From positions 62,001 through 126,000 of the forward strand of contig CAJURY010000002.1 of the NCBI GenBank assembly GCA_910589155.1: a DNA stretch of 64,000 nucleotides. Direction: 5' to 3'. How positions within the stretch are numbered: position 1 is the stretch's first letter; every line of letters begins with the position of its first letter. The position numbers were made by a program, and so were the translations under genes. Origin of the DNA: an uncultured Oscillospiraceae bacterium (GTDB lineage Bacteria > Bacillota > Clostridia > Oscillospirales > Oscillospiraceae). The notes beneath the pieces are model-generated. The model was not told the origin of the DNA. It was given only the letters and a program-made list of their open reading frames with translations, and did not search any database. Shown piece by piece: positions 56,999 to 64,000 of the stretch.

Positions 56999-58759
56999 AT
57001 GATGACGACAAAAGAATATCAAAAGAAAAGTCCTTTGCGGATTTTTCTCTCCTATTTTAAAGCAAACGGCAGACTTTTTGCGGTAGATATTTGCTGCGCG
57101 GTGCTCATTGCGCTAATTGATCTGTCCTTTCCCCTGATTACCCGGACGGCGCTGTATCATTGGCTGCCCAACCAGCAGTACCGCATCTTCTTTTTGGTGA
57201 TGGCAGGCGTTGTGCTGGCGTACCTTTTGCGGGCGGGGCTGAACTTTATTGTGGCCTACTGGGGTCATACCTTCGGCATTCGTGTGGAAGCGGACATCCG
57301 CCGGGATCTGTTTGCCCATTTACAGGAGCTGGGTTTTGATTTTTACGACAAAAACCGCACCGGGCAGCTCATGAGCCGCCTGACCAGCGACCTGTTTGAC
57401 CTCACAGAGCTGGCGCACCATGGCCCGGAAGACCTCTTGACCTCCATTTTAACCATCATCGGCGCATTGGTTGTGATGGCTACCATTCAGTGGCGGCTGG
57501 CTCTGGTGGTGGCGGTGATGCTGCCGATTTTCATTGCGGCGGTGATGACCCAGCGCAAGGCCATGATGCGGGCTTCCCGGCAGGTCAAAAGCAAAACCGC
57601 CCATATCAATACGGAAATTGAGTCTTCTCTTTCCGGCATCCGCACCTCCCGCGCCTTCGCCAATGAGGAAGCTGAGCGCGCCCGCTTTAACCGCGCCAAC
57701 GCCCAGTACAAGGTTTCCAAGCGGGAATTTCACAAGGCGATGGGACGTTTCAGCTCCACGCTGGAATTTTTCCTGTGCAGCTTAAATGTGCTGGTCATCG
57801 GGGTCGGCGGCTGGCTGATCATGAAGGATCACCTGGATTATCAGGATCTTCTGACGTTTACTTTGTATATTGCAACTTTTGTCACGCCCCTTCGGAAGCT
57901 CGCCAATTTTTCCGAGCTGTTTTCCAGCGGTTTTGCGGGATTGGGTCGTTTTGTGGACATTATGCGCACGGAGCCTGCACAGCAGGACGCGCCAAACGCC
58001 AAGCCCCTTGCAAATGTGGCTGGCAAAATCGACGTAGAGAACGTGTCTTTTGCCTACGACGGGGATCTTGCGGTGCTCCATGACGTGAATCTGCATGTGA
58101 AGCCCGGCGAGACGGTTGCCATTGTGGGACCCTCCGGCGGCGGTAAAAGCACCCTCTGCCAGCTCATCCCCCGGTTTTACGACGTGTCCAGCGGCGCGAT
58201 TTTCATTGACGGGCAGGATGTGCGCAGCGTCACGCAGAAGTCCATCCACCAAAATATCGGCATTGTGCAGCAGGACGTCTTTTTGTTCGCGGATACAATT
58301 TTTGAAAACATCCGCTATGGCAAGCCGGACGCTACCATGGAAGAAGTTGTGGAGGCGGCGAAAAAAGCCGAAATTTACGAGGATATTCTGGCCATGCCCA
58401 ATGGGTTTGAAACCTATGTGGGCGAACGAGGGACGCTGCTTTCCGGCGGACAGAAGCAGCGCATTTCCATTGCGCGGATTTTCCTGAAAAACCCGCCCAT
58501 TCTGATTTTGGACGAGGCGACCTCCGCCTTGGACTCTGTAACGGAAGCCAAAATTCAGAAAGCCTTCGATACCCTGGCGGAAGGCCGTACTACGCTGATT
58601 ATTGCCCATCGCCTGTCCACCATTCGCAGCGCCGACCGCATCGTGAGCATAGCCGACGGCAAGGTTGTGGAGGAAGGCTCTCACGAAACGCTTTTGAAAA
58701 AGGGCGGGATGTACGCCGCCTTGTACCAAACCCAGAGCAATCTGGCAAAACAGGCATAA
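56999..58759 (+). CDS. ABC exporter, fused membrane and ATPase domains
   Basis: A 586-residue half-transporter: six-helix type I exporter domain (LIDLSFPLITRTALYHWLP, ADIRRDLFAHLQELGFDFYD) and an ATPase domain with Walker A IVGPSGGGKSTLCQLIP, Q-loop QQDVFLFADTIFENIRYG, signature LLSGGQKQRISIARIFLK and Walker B ILILDEATSALDS. Substrate unknown (lipid, peptide or drug). A second half-transporter is not adjacent, so it may work as a homodimer. Start at ATG 56999 or 57002. Confidence 0.93.
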   Translation: MMTTKEYQKKSPLRIFLSYFKANGRLFAVDICCAVLIALIDLSFPLITRTALYHWLPNQQYRIFFLVMAGVVLAYLLRAGLNFIVAYWGHTFGIRVEADIRRDLFAHLQELGFDFYDKNRTGQLMSRLTSDLFDLTELAHHGPEDLLTSILTIIGALVVMATIQWRLALVVAVMLPIFIAAVMTQRKAMMRASRQVKSKTAHINTEIESSLSGIRTSRAFANEEAERARFNRANAQYKVSKREFHKAMGRFSSTLEFFLCSLNVLVIGVGGWLIMKDHLDYQDLLTFTLYIATFVTPLRKLANFSELFSSGFAGLGRFVDIMRTEPAQQDAPNAKPLANVAGKIDVENVSFAYDGDLAVLHDVNLHVKPGETVAIVGPSGGGKSTLCQLIPRFYDVSSGAIFIDGQDVRSVTQKSIHQNIGIVQQDVFLFADTIFENIRYGKPDATMEEVVEAAKKAEIYEDILAMPNGFETYVGERGTLLSGGQKQRISIARIFLKNPPILILDEATSALDSVTEAKIQKAFDTLAEGRTTLIIAHRLSTIRSADRIVSIADGKVVEEGSHETLLKKGGMYAALYQTQSNLAKQA

Positions 58760-58762
58760 ACC

Positions 58763-58800
58763 CGCCGGAAAGGGACAGGCGTACCTGTCCCTTTCCGGCG
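58763..58800 (+). terminator. long perfect hairpin after the ABC exporter
   Basis: Arms of 17 bases (CGCCGGAAAGGGACAGG and its complement) around CGTA. It begins 3 bases after the stop of the exporter gene. It lacks a T-run, so it may protect the mRNA end or act in both directions. Confidence 0.7.
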
Positions 58801-59054
58801 AAGGTTTGAAATTAGACAAATTCGGTAATTATACTTTTGTTCCCTGGCGGGGTTCCCACAATCCTTAGAGATATATGTAGAATTTTCCAGTTTCGTTTTT
58901 CAAAAGCAAGACAAACGGCACTTTTGCACGTTTTTGTCTAAAAGCCCAGTATTCTCACCACAAAAAATGGGTTGACTGGCAAATTCTCATGATTTTCAAC
59001 AAAAACAGCTTCCGCAAACCGCCAAAATTCGCCACAGTTTGTTCATAAATTTTG

Positions 59055-59083
59055 TTGACTTTTTTCCATTTTTCAGATATACA
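59055..59083 (+). promoter_or_regulatory. promoter of the potABCD operon
   Basis: TTGACT, 17 bases, TATACA. The bases 58801-59054 upstream are AT-rich without supported genes. The leader up to the ATG at 59167 is about 75 bases. Confidence 0.65.
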
Positions 59084-59090
59084 TATAGTT

Positions 59091-59127
59091 GTGCGCAAAC
59101 TGTCGTGATGCGGCGCTTTTTGCGCAC
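59091..59127 (+). promoter_or_regulatory. stem-loop in the potA leader
   Basis: GTGCGCAAA (59091-59099) pairs with TTTGCGCAC (59119-59127). It lies at or just after the predicted transcription start. It could be an operator for a dimeric regulator or an RNA element sensing polyamines. No known riboswitch was recognised. Confidence 0.45.
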
Positions 59128-59166
59128 TAAAGTTCTATATTTTTATAAAAGAAACGGGGGAGGATA

Positions 59167-60285
59167 ATGTCCAGAAAACTCATCCGGCTCCATGATCTGG
59201 TCATGGAATTCGACGGTGAACGAATTTTAGACAATATCAATCTTTACATCAACGACCACGAATTTTTGACCCTTTTGGGTCCCTCCGGCTGCGGAAAAAC
59301 CACCACGCTGCGGATTATCGGCGGGTTTTTAACGCCTACGTCGGGAGACGTGCTTTTTGATGACAAACGCATCAACGACGTGCCCGCCTACGAACGGCAG
59401 ATCAATACCGTGTTTCAGCGGTACGCGCTGTTCCCGCATCTGGATGTGTACGACAATATCGCCTTTGGCCTGCGGGTTTCCAAGCTGCCGAAAGCGGAAA
59501 TTGATGAACGCGTCAACGAAATGCTGGAAGTGGTCAGCTTAAAAGGCTATGAAAACAGGAAGATTTCCGCCCTGTCCGGCGGTCAGCAGCAGCGCGTAGC
59601 CATCGCCAGAGCCTTGGTGAATCGGCCAAAGGTATTGCTGCTGGACGAACCCCTTGGCGCTTTGGATCTGCGGCTCCGCAAGGATATGCAAAACGAACTG
59701 AAGCGCATACAGCAGGCAATGGGAATCACTTTTATATATGTAACCCACGATCAGGAAGAGGCGCTTGCCATGTCCGATACCATTGTGGTTATGGACAAGG
59801 GTCGCATCCAGCAGATTGGCAGACCAGAAGACATTTACAACGAACCAAAAAACGCTTTTGTTGCGGACTTTATCGGGGAAAGTAACATCCTGGACGGCGT
59901 GATGCTGGCGGACTGCCAGGTGAAATTTTTTGGCAGAACCTTCCAGTGTGTGGACAAGGGCTTCGCCAAAAACGAACCGGTGGATGTGGTTATTCGCCCG
60001 GAGGATATTGACATTGTAGCGCCGGACGGCGGCCATTTATCCGGCACGGTCACTTCCGTTACCTTTAAGGGGCTAAATTACGATATTATTGTGGATTTCA
60101 AGGGCTTTAAGTGGCTGATTCAGACCACGGATTTCCATCCCGTGGGGGCGCATATCGGCATCCGGCTGACCCCAGAGGACATCCACGTTATGCCCAAGAG
60201 CGAATACTCCGGTCAGTTTGGTGACTATAGCTCCTATTCCGCAGAGTACGATGAGCTTACGGAGGATGCGGAAAATGAAGAATAA
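59167..60285 (+). CDS. potA: spermidine/putrescine ABC transporter ATP-binding protein
   Basis: A 372-residue ABC ATPase: Walker A LLGPSGCGKTTTLRI near residue 38, signature ALSGGQQQRVAIARAL and Walker B VLLLDEPLGALDLRLRKDMQ. The C-terminal TOBE-type regulatory domain (DVVIRPEDIDIVAPDGGHLSG) is typical of PotA. It drives polyamine uptake. It overlaps potB by about 11 bases; RBS GGGGGAGGATA. Confidence 0.94.
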   Translation: MSRKLIRLHDLVMEFDGERILDNINLYINDHEFLTLLGPSGCGKTTTLRIIGGFLTPTSGDVLFDDKRINDVPAYERQINTVFQRYALFPHLDVYDNIAFGLRVSKLPKAEIDERVNEMLEVVSLKGYENRKISALSGGQQQRVAIARALVNRPKVLLLDEPLGALDLRLRKDMQNELKRIQQAMGITFIYVTHDQEEALAMSDTIVVMDKGRIQQIGRPEDIYNEPKNAFVADFIGESNILDGVMLADCQVKFFGRTFQCVDKGFAKNEPVDVVIRPEDIDIVAPDGGHLSGTVTSVTFKGLNYDIIVDFKGFKWLIQTTDFHPVGAHIGIRLTPEDIHVMPKSEYSGQFGDYSSYSAEYDELTEDAENEE

Positions 60286-61153
60286 ATCCTCCCAGCCTCC
60301 GGCAAAATGCCTTAGAAACCGCAAGCAGCGGGCGACCACCTTCCTTTTTACCGCGCCGTACATCATCTGGATGTGCGTTTTTATTCTGATTCCTTTAGGC
60401 GTAGTGTTTTTCTACGCCATGACCGACGCGAACACCGGCCTTTTTACCTTCGCGAATCTGAGCAAGGTCTTTTCTCCCGCGTTTATGAAGATTTTCGGGC
60501 GTTCTATCTGGTACTCTCTGCTGGCTTCTGCAATCTGTCTGGTGATTGGCTATCCGGTGGCATACTTCATCGCCCGGCAGAAGCCTTCTGTGCAGCGAAC
60601 CCTGTATCTATTGGTCATGCTTCCCATGTGCATGAGCTTTTTGCTGCGCACCCTGGCCTGGGTGGGTCTTTTGCAGGACACCGGCATTATCAACCGGTTT
60701 CTGGGGCTTTTTGGCATTGGCCCACTGCACCTTATCCGCAATACCGGCGCGGTGATTCTGGGCATGGTGTATAACTATCTGCCTTACATGATCATGCCGC
60801 TGTATACGGTGATTATGAAAATTGACCCGCTGCTCATTGAAGCGGCAGAGGACTTGGGCTGCAACAGCCGACGTACCTTCCAGAAGGTGATTTTCCCGCT
60901 GTCCATTCCTGGGATTGTCTCCGGCGTGACCATGGTGTTTGTCCCGGCGGTTTCCACCTTCTATATTTCCCAGAAGCTGGGCTCCACCAGTACCACCATG
61001 ATTGGCGACGTGATTGAAAGCCAGTTTAAGACGGCCTACAATCCCAATTTGGGCGCGGCGCTTTCTCTGGTATTGATGGTTCTGATTTTTGTGTGCGTGG
61101 GCATTATGAACCGCTTCGCCGGTTCCGACACAGAAGGGCAGGTGGTGGTATGA
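60275..61153 (+). CDS. potB: polyamine ABC transporter permease
   Basis: A 292-residue permease from ATG 60275 (GGAGGATGCGGAAA upstream). Six membrane segments; the EAA loop EAAEDLGCNSRRTFQKVIFPLSIPGI contacts PotA. LFTAPYIIWMCVFILIPLGVV is the first helix. Forms the channel with PotC. Confidence 0.93.
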   Translation: MKNKSSQPPAKCLRNRKQRATTFLFTAPYIIWMCVFILIPLGVVFFYAMTDANTGLFTFANLSKVFSPAFMKIFGRSIWYSLLASAICLVIGYPVAYFIARQKPSVQRTLYLLVMLPMCMSFLLRTLAWVGLLQDTGIINRFLGLFGIGPLHLIRNTGAVILGMVYNYLPYMIMPLYTVIMKIDPLLIEAAEDLGCNSRRTFQKVIFPLSIPGIVSGVTMVFVPAVSTFYISQKLGSTSTTMIGDVIESQFKTAYNPNLGAALSLVLMVLIFVCVGIMNRFAGSDTEGQVVV

Positions 61154-61959
61154 AACGCCTGAACAAAATTTATACCATTTTGATTTTCCTGTTTCTGTAC
61201 GCCCCTATGGTTGTGCTCATTGTGGCCTCTTTCAATACCGGCAAGGACATTACCCACTTTGAGGGCTTTACCCTCCGGCAGTACGGTGAACTTTTCCGGG
61301 ATTCCAAGCTGCTGCCGCTTCTCATGAATTCTTTGAAGATTGCTCTGGCTTCCTCGCTGATTGCCACGGTCATGGGCACGGCGGCCGCCATTGGCATTTA
61401 CCGTATGAAGCCCAAAATGCGCGCAGCCATTCTCACTGTGACAAACATTCCCATGACAAACCCCGATATTGTAACGGGCGTATCCTTGTCATTGCTGTTT
61501 GTGTTTTTGGGCGCGCTTTTCAAAATCAATGGGGTTCTCAGCATGTGGACGCTGCTGATTGCCCACATCACCTTCAATCTGCCCTATGTCATTCTGAACG
61601 TGATGCCTAAGCTATCTCAAATGGATCCGTCCTTGGAGGAAGCCGCCATGGATCTTGGCTGCACGCCTTTTCAGGCATTTTATAAGGTGACGCTTCATGA
61701 GATTATGCCCGGCGTAATTTCCGGCGGCATTATGGCATTTACCATGAGTTTGGATGATTTTGTCATCAGTTATTTTGTCTATGGGCCGAATTTCGTAACG
61801 CTGCCTGTGGAAATCTACAATTATACCAAAAAGCCCCTGCAACCGAAAATTTATGCGCTGTTTACCCTGCTTTTCGCGGTGATTTTGCTTTTGATGATGC
61901 TGATGAATTTGTTTCAGGCCAGAGGCGAAAAGAAAAAACAGCTTTCCAGAAGTCACTAA
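61150..61959 (+). CDS. potC: polyamine ABC transporter permease
   Basis: A 269-residue permease; ATG 61150 overlaps the potB stop as ATGA. The EAA loop EEAAMDLGCTPFQAFYKVTLHEIMPGV and MAFTMSLDDFVISYFVYGP are typical of PotC. Partner of PotB. Confidence 0.93.
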   Translation: MKRLNKIYTILIFLFLYAPMVVLIVASFNTGKDITHFEGFTLRQYGELFRDSKLLPLLMNSLKIALASSLIATVMGTAAAIGIYRMKPKMRAAILTVTNIPMTNPDIVTGVSLSLLFVFLGALFKINGVLSMWTLLIAHITFNLPYVILNVMPKLSQMDPSLEEAAMDLGCTPFQAFYKVTLHEIMPGVISGGIMAFTMSLDDFVISYFVYGPNFVTLPVEIYNYTKKPLQPKIYALFTLLFAVILLLMMLMNLFQARGEKKKQLSRSH

Positions 61960-61972
61960 GGGAGGAATTTCA

Positions 61973-63103
61973 ATGAAAAAATTGACTGCACTTTTTGCTG
62001 CCGCGGCTTTGACGCTGGCCTGCTGCACTGGCTGCGCCAATCTCGCTACCAACGCCACCGATCCCGGCAAGCAGGACGCCACCGGCGACCAAGGCGCCCT
62101 GGATGGCAAGGAGGTCACCATCAACGTTTACAACTGGGGTCAGTATATTTCCGAAGGCGATGAAGGCTCCATGGACGTAATTGCAGAGTTTGAAAAGGCA
62201 TATCCCAACATCCATGTGAACTACTCCACCTATGACACCAACGAAACCCTGTACACCAAGCTGAAAACCGGCGGCATTTCTGTGGACGTGATCATTCCCT
62301 CCGATTATATGATCGGCCGGATGATTGAAGAGGATATGCTTCTTCCCCTGAATTTTGACAATATCCCCAACTATCAGTATATCGACGAAGCTTATCGCGG
62401 CGCGGCGTACGATCCTGAGAATCAGTACTCTGTTCCCTATACCTGGGGTACGGTTGGCATTGTGTACAACACCAAGTATGTAGACCCCGCGGATGTTACC
62501 GGCTGGGAGCTGCTGTGGAACGAGAAGTACAGCGGCAAGATTTTGATGTTCGGCAACTCCAGAGACGCTTTCGGCATTGCGGAAGCCATGCTGGGCTACA
62601 GCCTGAATACCACCGACGAGCAGGAATTGCAGGCGGCGGCGGACAAGCTTCATGCCCAGCGGCCTTTGGTGCAGCAGTACGTCATGGATGAAATCTTTTC
62701 TATTATGGAAAACGGGGAAGCCTGGATTGCCCCCTACTACGCAGGCGACTGCCTGTTTATGATGGAAAACAACCCCGATCTGGCGTTCTTCCGTCCTGAG
62801 GAGCAGGGCTTCAACTTCTTCCTGGACGCCATGTGCATTCCCAAGTGCTGCCAGAACAAAGACGCCGCCGAGCTTTTCATCAACTTCCTGTGCAAGCCGG
62901 AAATTGCCGGCGGCAACATGGACTATCTGGGCTACGGCGTACCGGAAACCGCCGCGAAAGAATTCATGGATCAGGAGGTTGTCACCAGCGAGATTGCATA
63001 TCCTGGTGCGGAGATTTTGTCTCACGGCTCCATTTTCATGAATTTGCCTACTGAAACCTTGCAGCGCATGGAAGAGCTGTGGCTCTGGGCTAAAACTTCC
63101 TAA
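61973..63103 (+). CDS. potD: spermidine/putrescine-binding lipoprotein
   Basis: A 376-residue extracytoplasmic solute-binding protein. The signal peptide MKKLTALFAAAALTLACCTGC ends in a lipobox cysteine. VTINVYNWGQYISEGDEGSMDV and IIPSDYMIGRMIEEDMLLPL are conserved PotD regions; YTWGTVGIVYNTKYVDP follows. It captures polyamines outside the membrane for PotABC. Confidence 0.93.
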   Translation: MKKLTALFAAAALTLACCTGCANLATNATDPGKQDATGDQGALDGKEVTINVYNWGQYISEGDEGSMDVIAEFEKAYPNIHVNYSTYDTNETLYTKLKTGGISVDVIIPSDYMIGRMIEEDMLLPLNFDNIPNYQYIDEAYRGAAYDPENQYSVPYTWGTVGIVYNTKYVDPADVTGWELLWNEKYSGKILMFGNSRDAFGIAEAMLGYSLNTTDEQELQAAADKLHAQRPLVQQYVMDEIFSIMENGEAWIAPYYAGDCLFMMENNPDLAFFRPEEQGFNFFLDAMCIPKCCQNKDAAELFINFLCKPEIAGGNMDYLGYGVPETAAKEFMDQEVVTSEIAYPGAEILSHGSIFMNLPTETLQRMEELWLWAKTS

Positions 63104-63116
63104 AATATGAAGATCG

Positions 63117-63149
63117 TGAACAGCCCGGCGCCAACGCGCCGGGCTGTTC
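63117..63149 (+). terminator. GC-rich hairpin after potD
   Basis: TGAACAGCCCGGCGC and GCGCCGGGCTGTTCA around CAAC. It ends the pot operon; the T-run is short (TTCATCGTG). A second hairpin with the same core (AGCAGCCCGGCGC-AAAC) occurs at 63318-63347. Confidence 0.75.
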
Positions 63150-63253
63150 ATCGTGTCAAAAAGCCTGCTGTCCTTGCGTGGAAATAATCCCGATATGGCA
63201 ATCTATTTCAAAAAGATGTAATGATTGAAAAATAAGAACAAACAGAAGCTTTT

Positions 63254-63292
63254 CGATTGCCACGCCAGTGTGCCCACTGGCTCGCAATGACA
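63254..63292. repeat. REP-like intergenic palindrome
   Basis: CGATTGCCACGCCAGTG, then CCACTGGCTCGCAATGACA form nested arms (ATTGC/GCAAT and GCCAGTG/CCACTGG). This style of palindrome with GATTGCCAC and CGCAATGACA ends is widely repeated between genes in Clostridia genomes. It may be a REP or small MITE-like element. Only one copy is in this window. Confidence 0.6.
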
Positions 63293-63317
63293 AGATTGGT
63301 CGTTCTTTGCTGGCCGC

Positions 63318-63347
63318 AGCAGCCCGGCGCAAACGCGCCGGGCTGCT
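63318..63347 (+). terminator. second GC hairpin of the same core
   Basis: AGCAGCCCGGCGC, AAAC, GCGCCGGGCTGCT. It shares its core with the hairpin at 63117-63149. It is followed by TTCAAAAAAA. Probably a duplicated terminator or a repeat. Confidence 0.55.
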
Positions 63348-63473
63348 TTCAAAAAAATTCACGTAAGCCGGTTACTGGCGCGGCAATTTTGCACGTCTGG
63401 CCGCGCCGCAATATTTACAATTTGTTTACGCCGGAAAACCTGTTCCATACTGGTATGCGCCTTGGGAACGTGC

Positions 63474-63540
63474 TATAATGAAGTAACTGAAAAACATAAC
63501 TTCCCGATTTTTTCGCGCGCTTGGGCGACAGCCCAAGCGC
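63474..63540 (+). promoter_or_regulatory. extended -10 promoter and leader hairpin
   Basis: TGCTATAAT (63471-63479) is an extended -10 box. The leader contains GCGCTTGGGC-GACA-GCCCAAGCGC (63517-63540) shortly before the RBS AAAGGAG of the ABC ATPase gene. The hairpin may regulate expression. Confidence 0.55.
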
Positions 63541-63564
63541 CGCCCCCAGCAAAGGAGTAGTATC

Positions 63565-64000
63565 GTGCTGCAAATTAAAAACATTCACAAAGAATATAAA
63601 ACCGGCGGCTTTGTGCAAAAAGCCTTGGACGGTGTAAACCTGAACCTCCGGGAAAATGAATTTGTTGCTATTTTAGGGCCAAGCGGCTCCGGCAAGACCA
63701 CACTTTTAAATATCATCGGCGGCCTGGATCGGTACGACTGCGGAGACCTGATTATCAACGGCATTTCCACAAAAAAGTATAAAGACCGTGACTGGGACTC
63801 TTACCGAAACCACACCATCGGCTTTGTATTTCAAAGCTATAACCTGATCCCCCATCAAACCGTGCTCGCCAACGTGGAGCTGGCGCTGACCATTTCCGGC
63901 ATTTCTAAAAAAGAGCGTCGCCAGCGGGCAAAAAAGGCGCTGGAGCAGGTGGGACTGGGACAGCAGCTTCACAAAAGACCCAGCCAGATGTCCGGCGGAC
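63565..64000 (+). CDS. MacB/LolD-type ABC transporter ATP-binding protein (partial, runs off window)
   Basis: The frame from GTG 63565 (AAAGGAG upstream) continues past the window end. VAILGPSGSGKTTLLNIIGGLDRYDCG is the Walker A and MacB-type segment, TIGFVFQSYNLIPHQTVLANVELAL the Q-loop, and SQMSGG the start of the signature. MacB/FtsE-like ATPases work with FtsX-fold permeases in peptide or lipoprotein export. Whether a permease is fused cannot be seen. Confidence 0.92.
   Translation, partial: MLQIKNIHKEYKTGGFVQKALDGVNLNLRENEFVAILGPSGSGKTTLLNIIGGLDRYDCGDLIINGISTKKYKDRDWDSYRNHTIGFVFQSYNLIPHQTVLANVELALTISGISKKERRQRAKKALEQVGLGQQLHKRPSQMSGG

Noticed and set aside
58801..59166. Known riboswitch upstream of potA
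   Set aside because: Only a simple stem-loop is visible; none of the conserved riboswitch cores was recognised.
1..64000. CRISPR array
   Set aside because: No regularly spaced direct repeats with unique spacers were seen; the repeated hairpins at 14-18 kb are too few and irregularly spaced.

Overview
The window looks like a chromosome segment of a gut-type Clostridia species (Bacillota, probably Oscillospiraceae or a near relative). The reasons are the strong GGAGG-type ribosome binding sites, consensus sigma-A promoters (TTGACA, 17 bp, TATAAT), the wall-polymer gene content, the gene families in the housekeeping flanks and a Clostridia-type siphoprophage. The base composition is moderately GC-rich. 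The exact genus cannot be read from the sequence alone.

Layout. (1) 1-7.4 kb, minus strand: a surface-polysaccharide / wall-polymer operon (O-antigen-ligase-like polymerase, two family-2 glycosyltransferases, a flippase, a CDP-glycerol transferase) with a Clp-type AAA+ ATPase running off the left edge. (2) 7.5-8.7 kb, minus strand: thioredoxin, a hotdog thioesterase and a small XRE regulator. (3) 9.1-9.7 kb: a decayed IS21-family element. (4) 10.41-48.62 kb: a complete-looking prophage of about 38 kb, integrated at the 3' end of a tRNA-Lys gene by a large serine recombinase. (5) 48.6-49.7 kb: seven tRNA genes in two operons. (6) 49.9-54.9 kb: cysK, then an amino-sugar operon (NahK-like kinase, ROK protein, nagA). 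(7) 54.9-58.8 kb: MATE transporter, RluA-type pseudouridine synthase, ABC exporter. (8) 59.1-63.1 kb: potABCD polyamine uptake. (9) An ABC ATPase runs off the right edge.

Prophage organisation. Integrase and ImmA-like protease lie at the left, then a YafQ/DinJ toxin-antitoxin pair. Two separate repressor/Cro-like switches follow, at 13.8-14.0 kb and 17.2-17.7 kb. Between them is a minus-strand cargo block (two membrane proteins, a DEDDh exonuclease, a ribbon-helix-helix protein) punctuated by copies of one GC-rich hairpin. The early operon carries a DUF2829/Tad2-like protein, ParB-like protein, replisome organiser with an embedded lambda-style origin, DnaB-type helicase, three DNA methyltransferases and an HUH Rep-like protein. 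The late operon runs HNH, candidate cos, TerS, TerL, portal, ClpP-like protease, HK97 capsid with a cadherin-like tail, connectors, major tail protein, frameshifted tail chaperone, tape measure, Dit, Tal, BppU-like fibre, lectin-fold receptor binder, an Acb2-family sponge, amidase and holin.

The most notable points are: two candidate cyclic-nucleotide sponges (Tad2-like and Acb2-like) in one prophage; an A_AAA_AAC -1 frameshift site in the tail chaperone; an integrase reading frame that crosses the att core, so its C-terminus differs between the integrated and excised forms; a phage-borne copy of the tRNA operon's terminator at attR; a tRNA-Cys-like gene lacking U33; and an HUH Rep beside a theta-type replication module.
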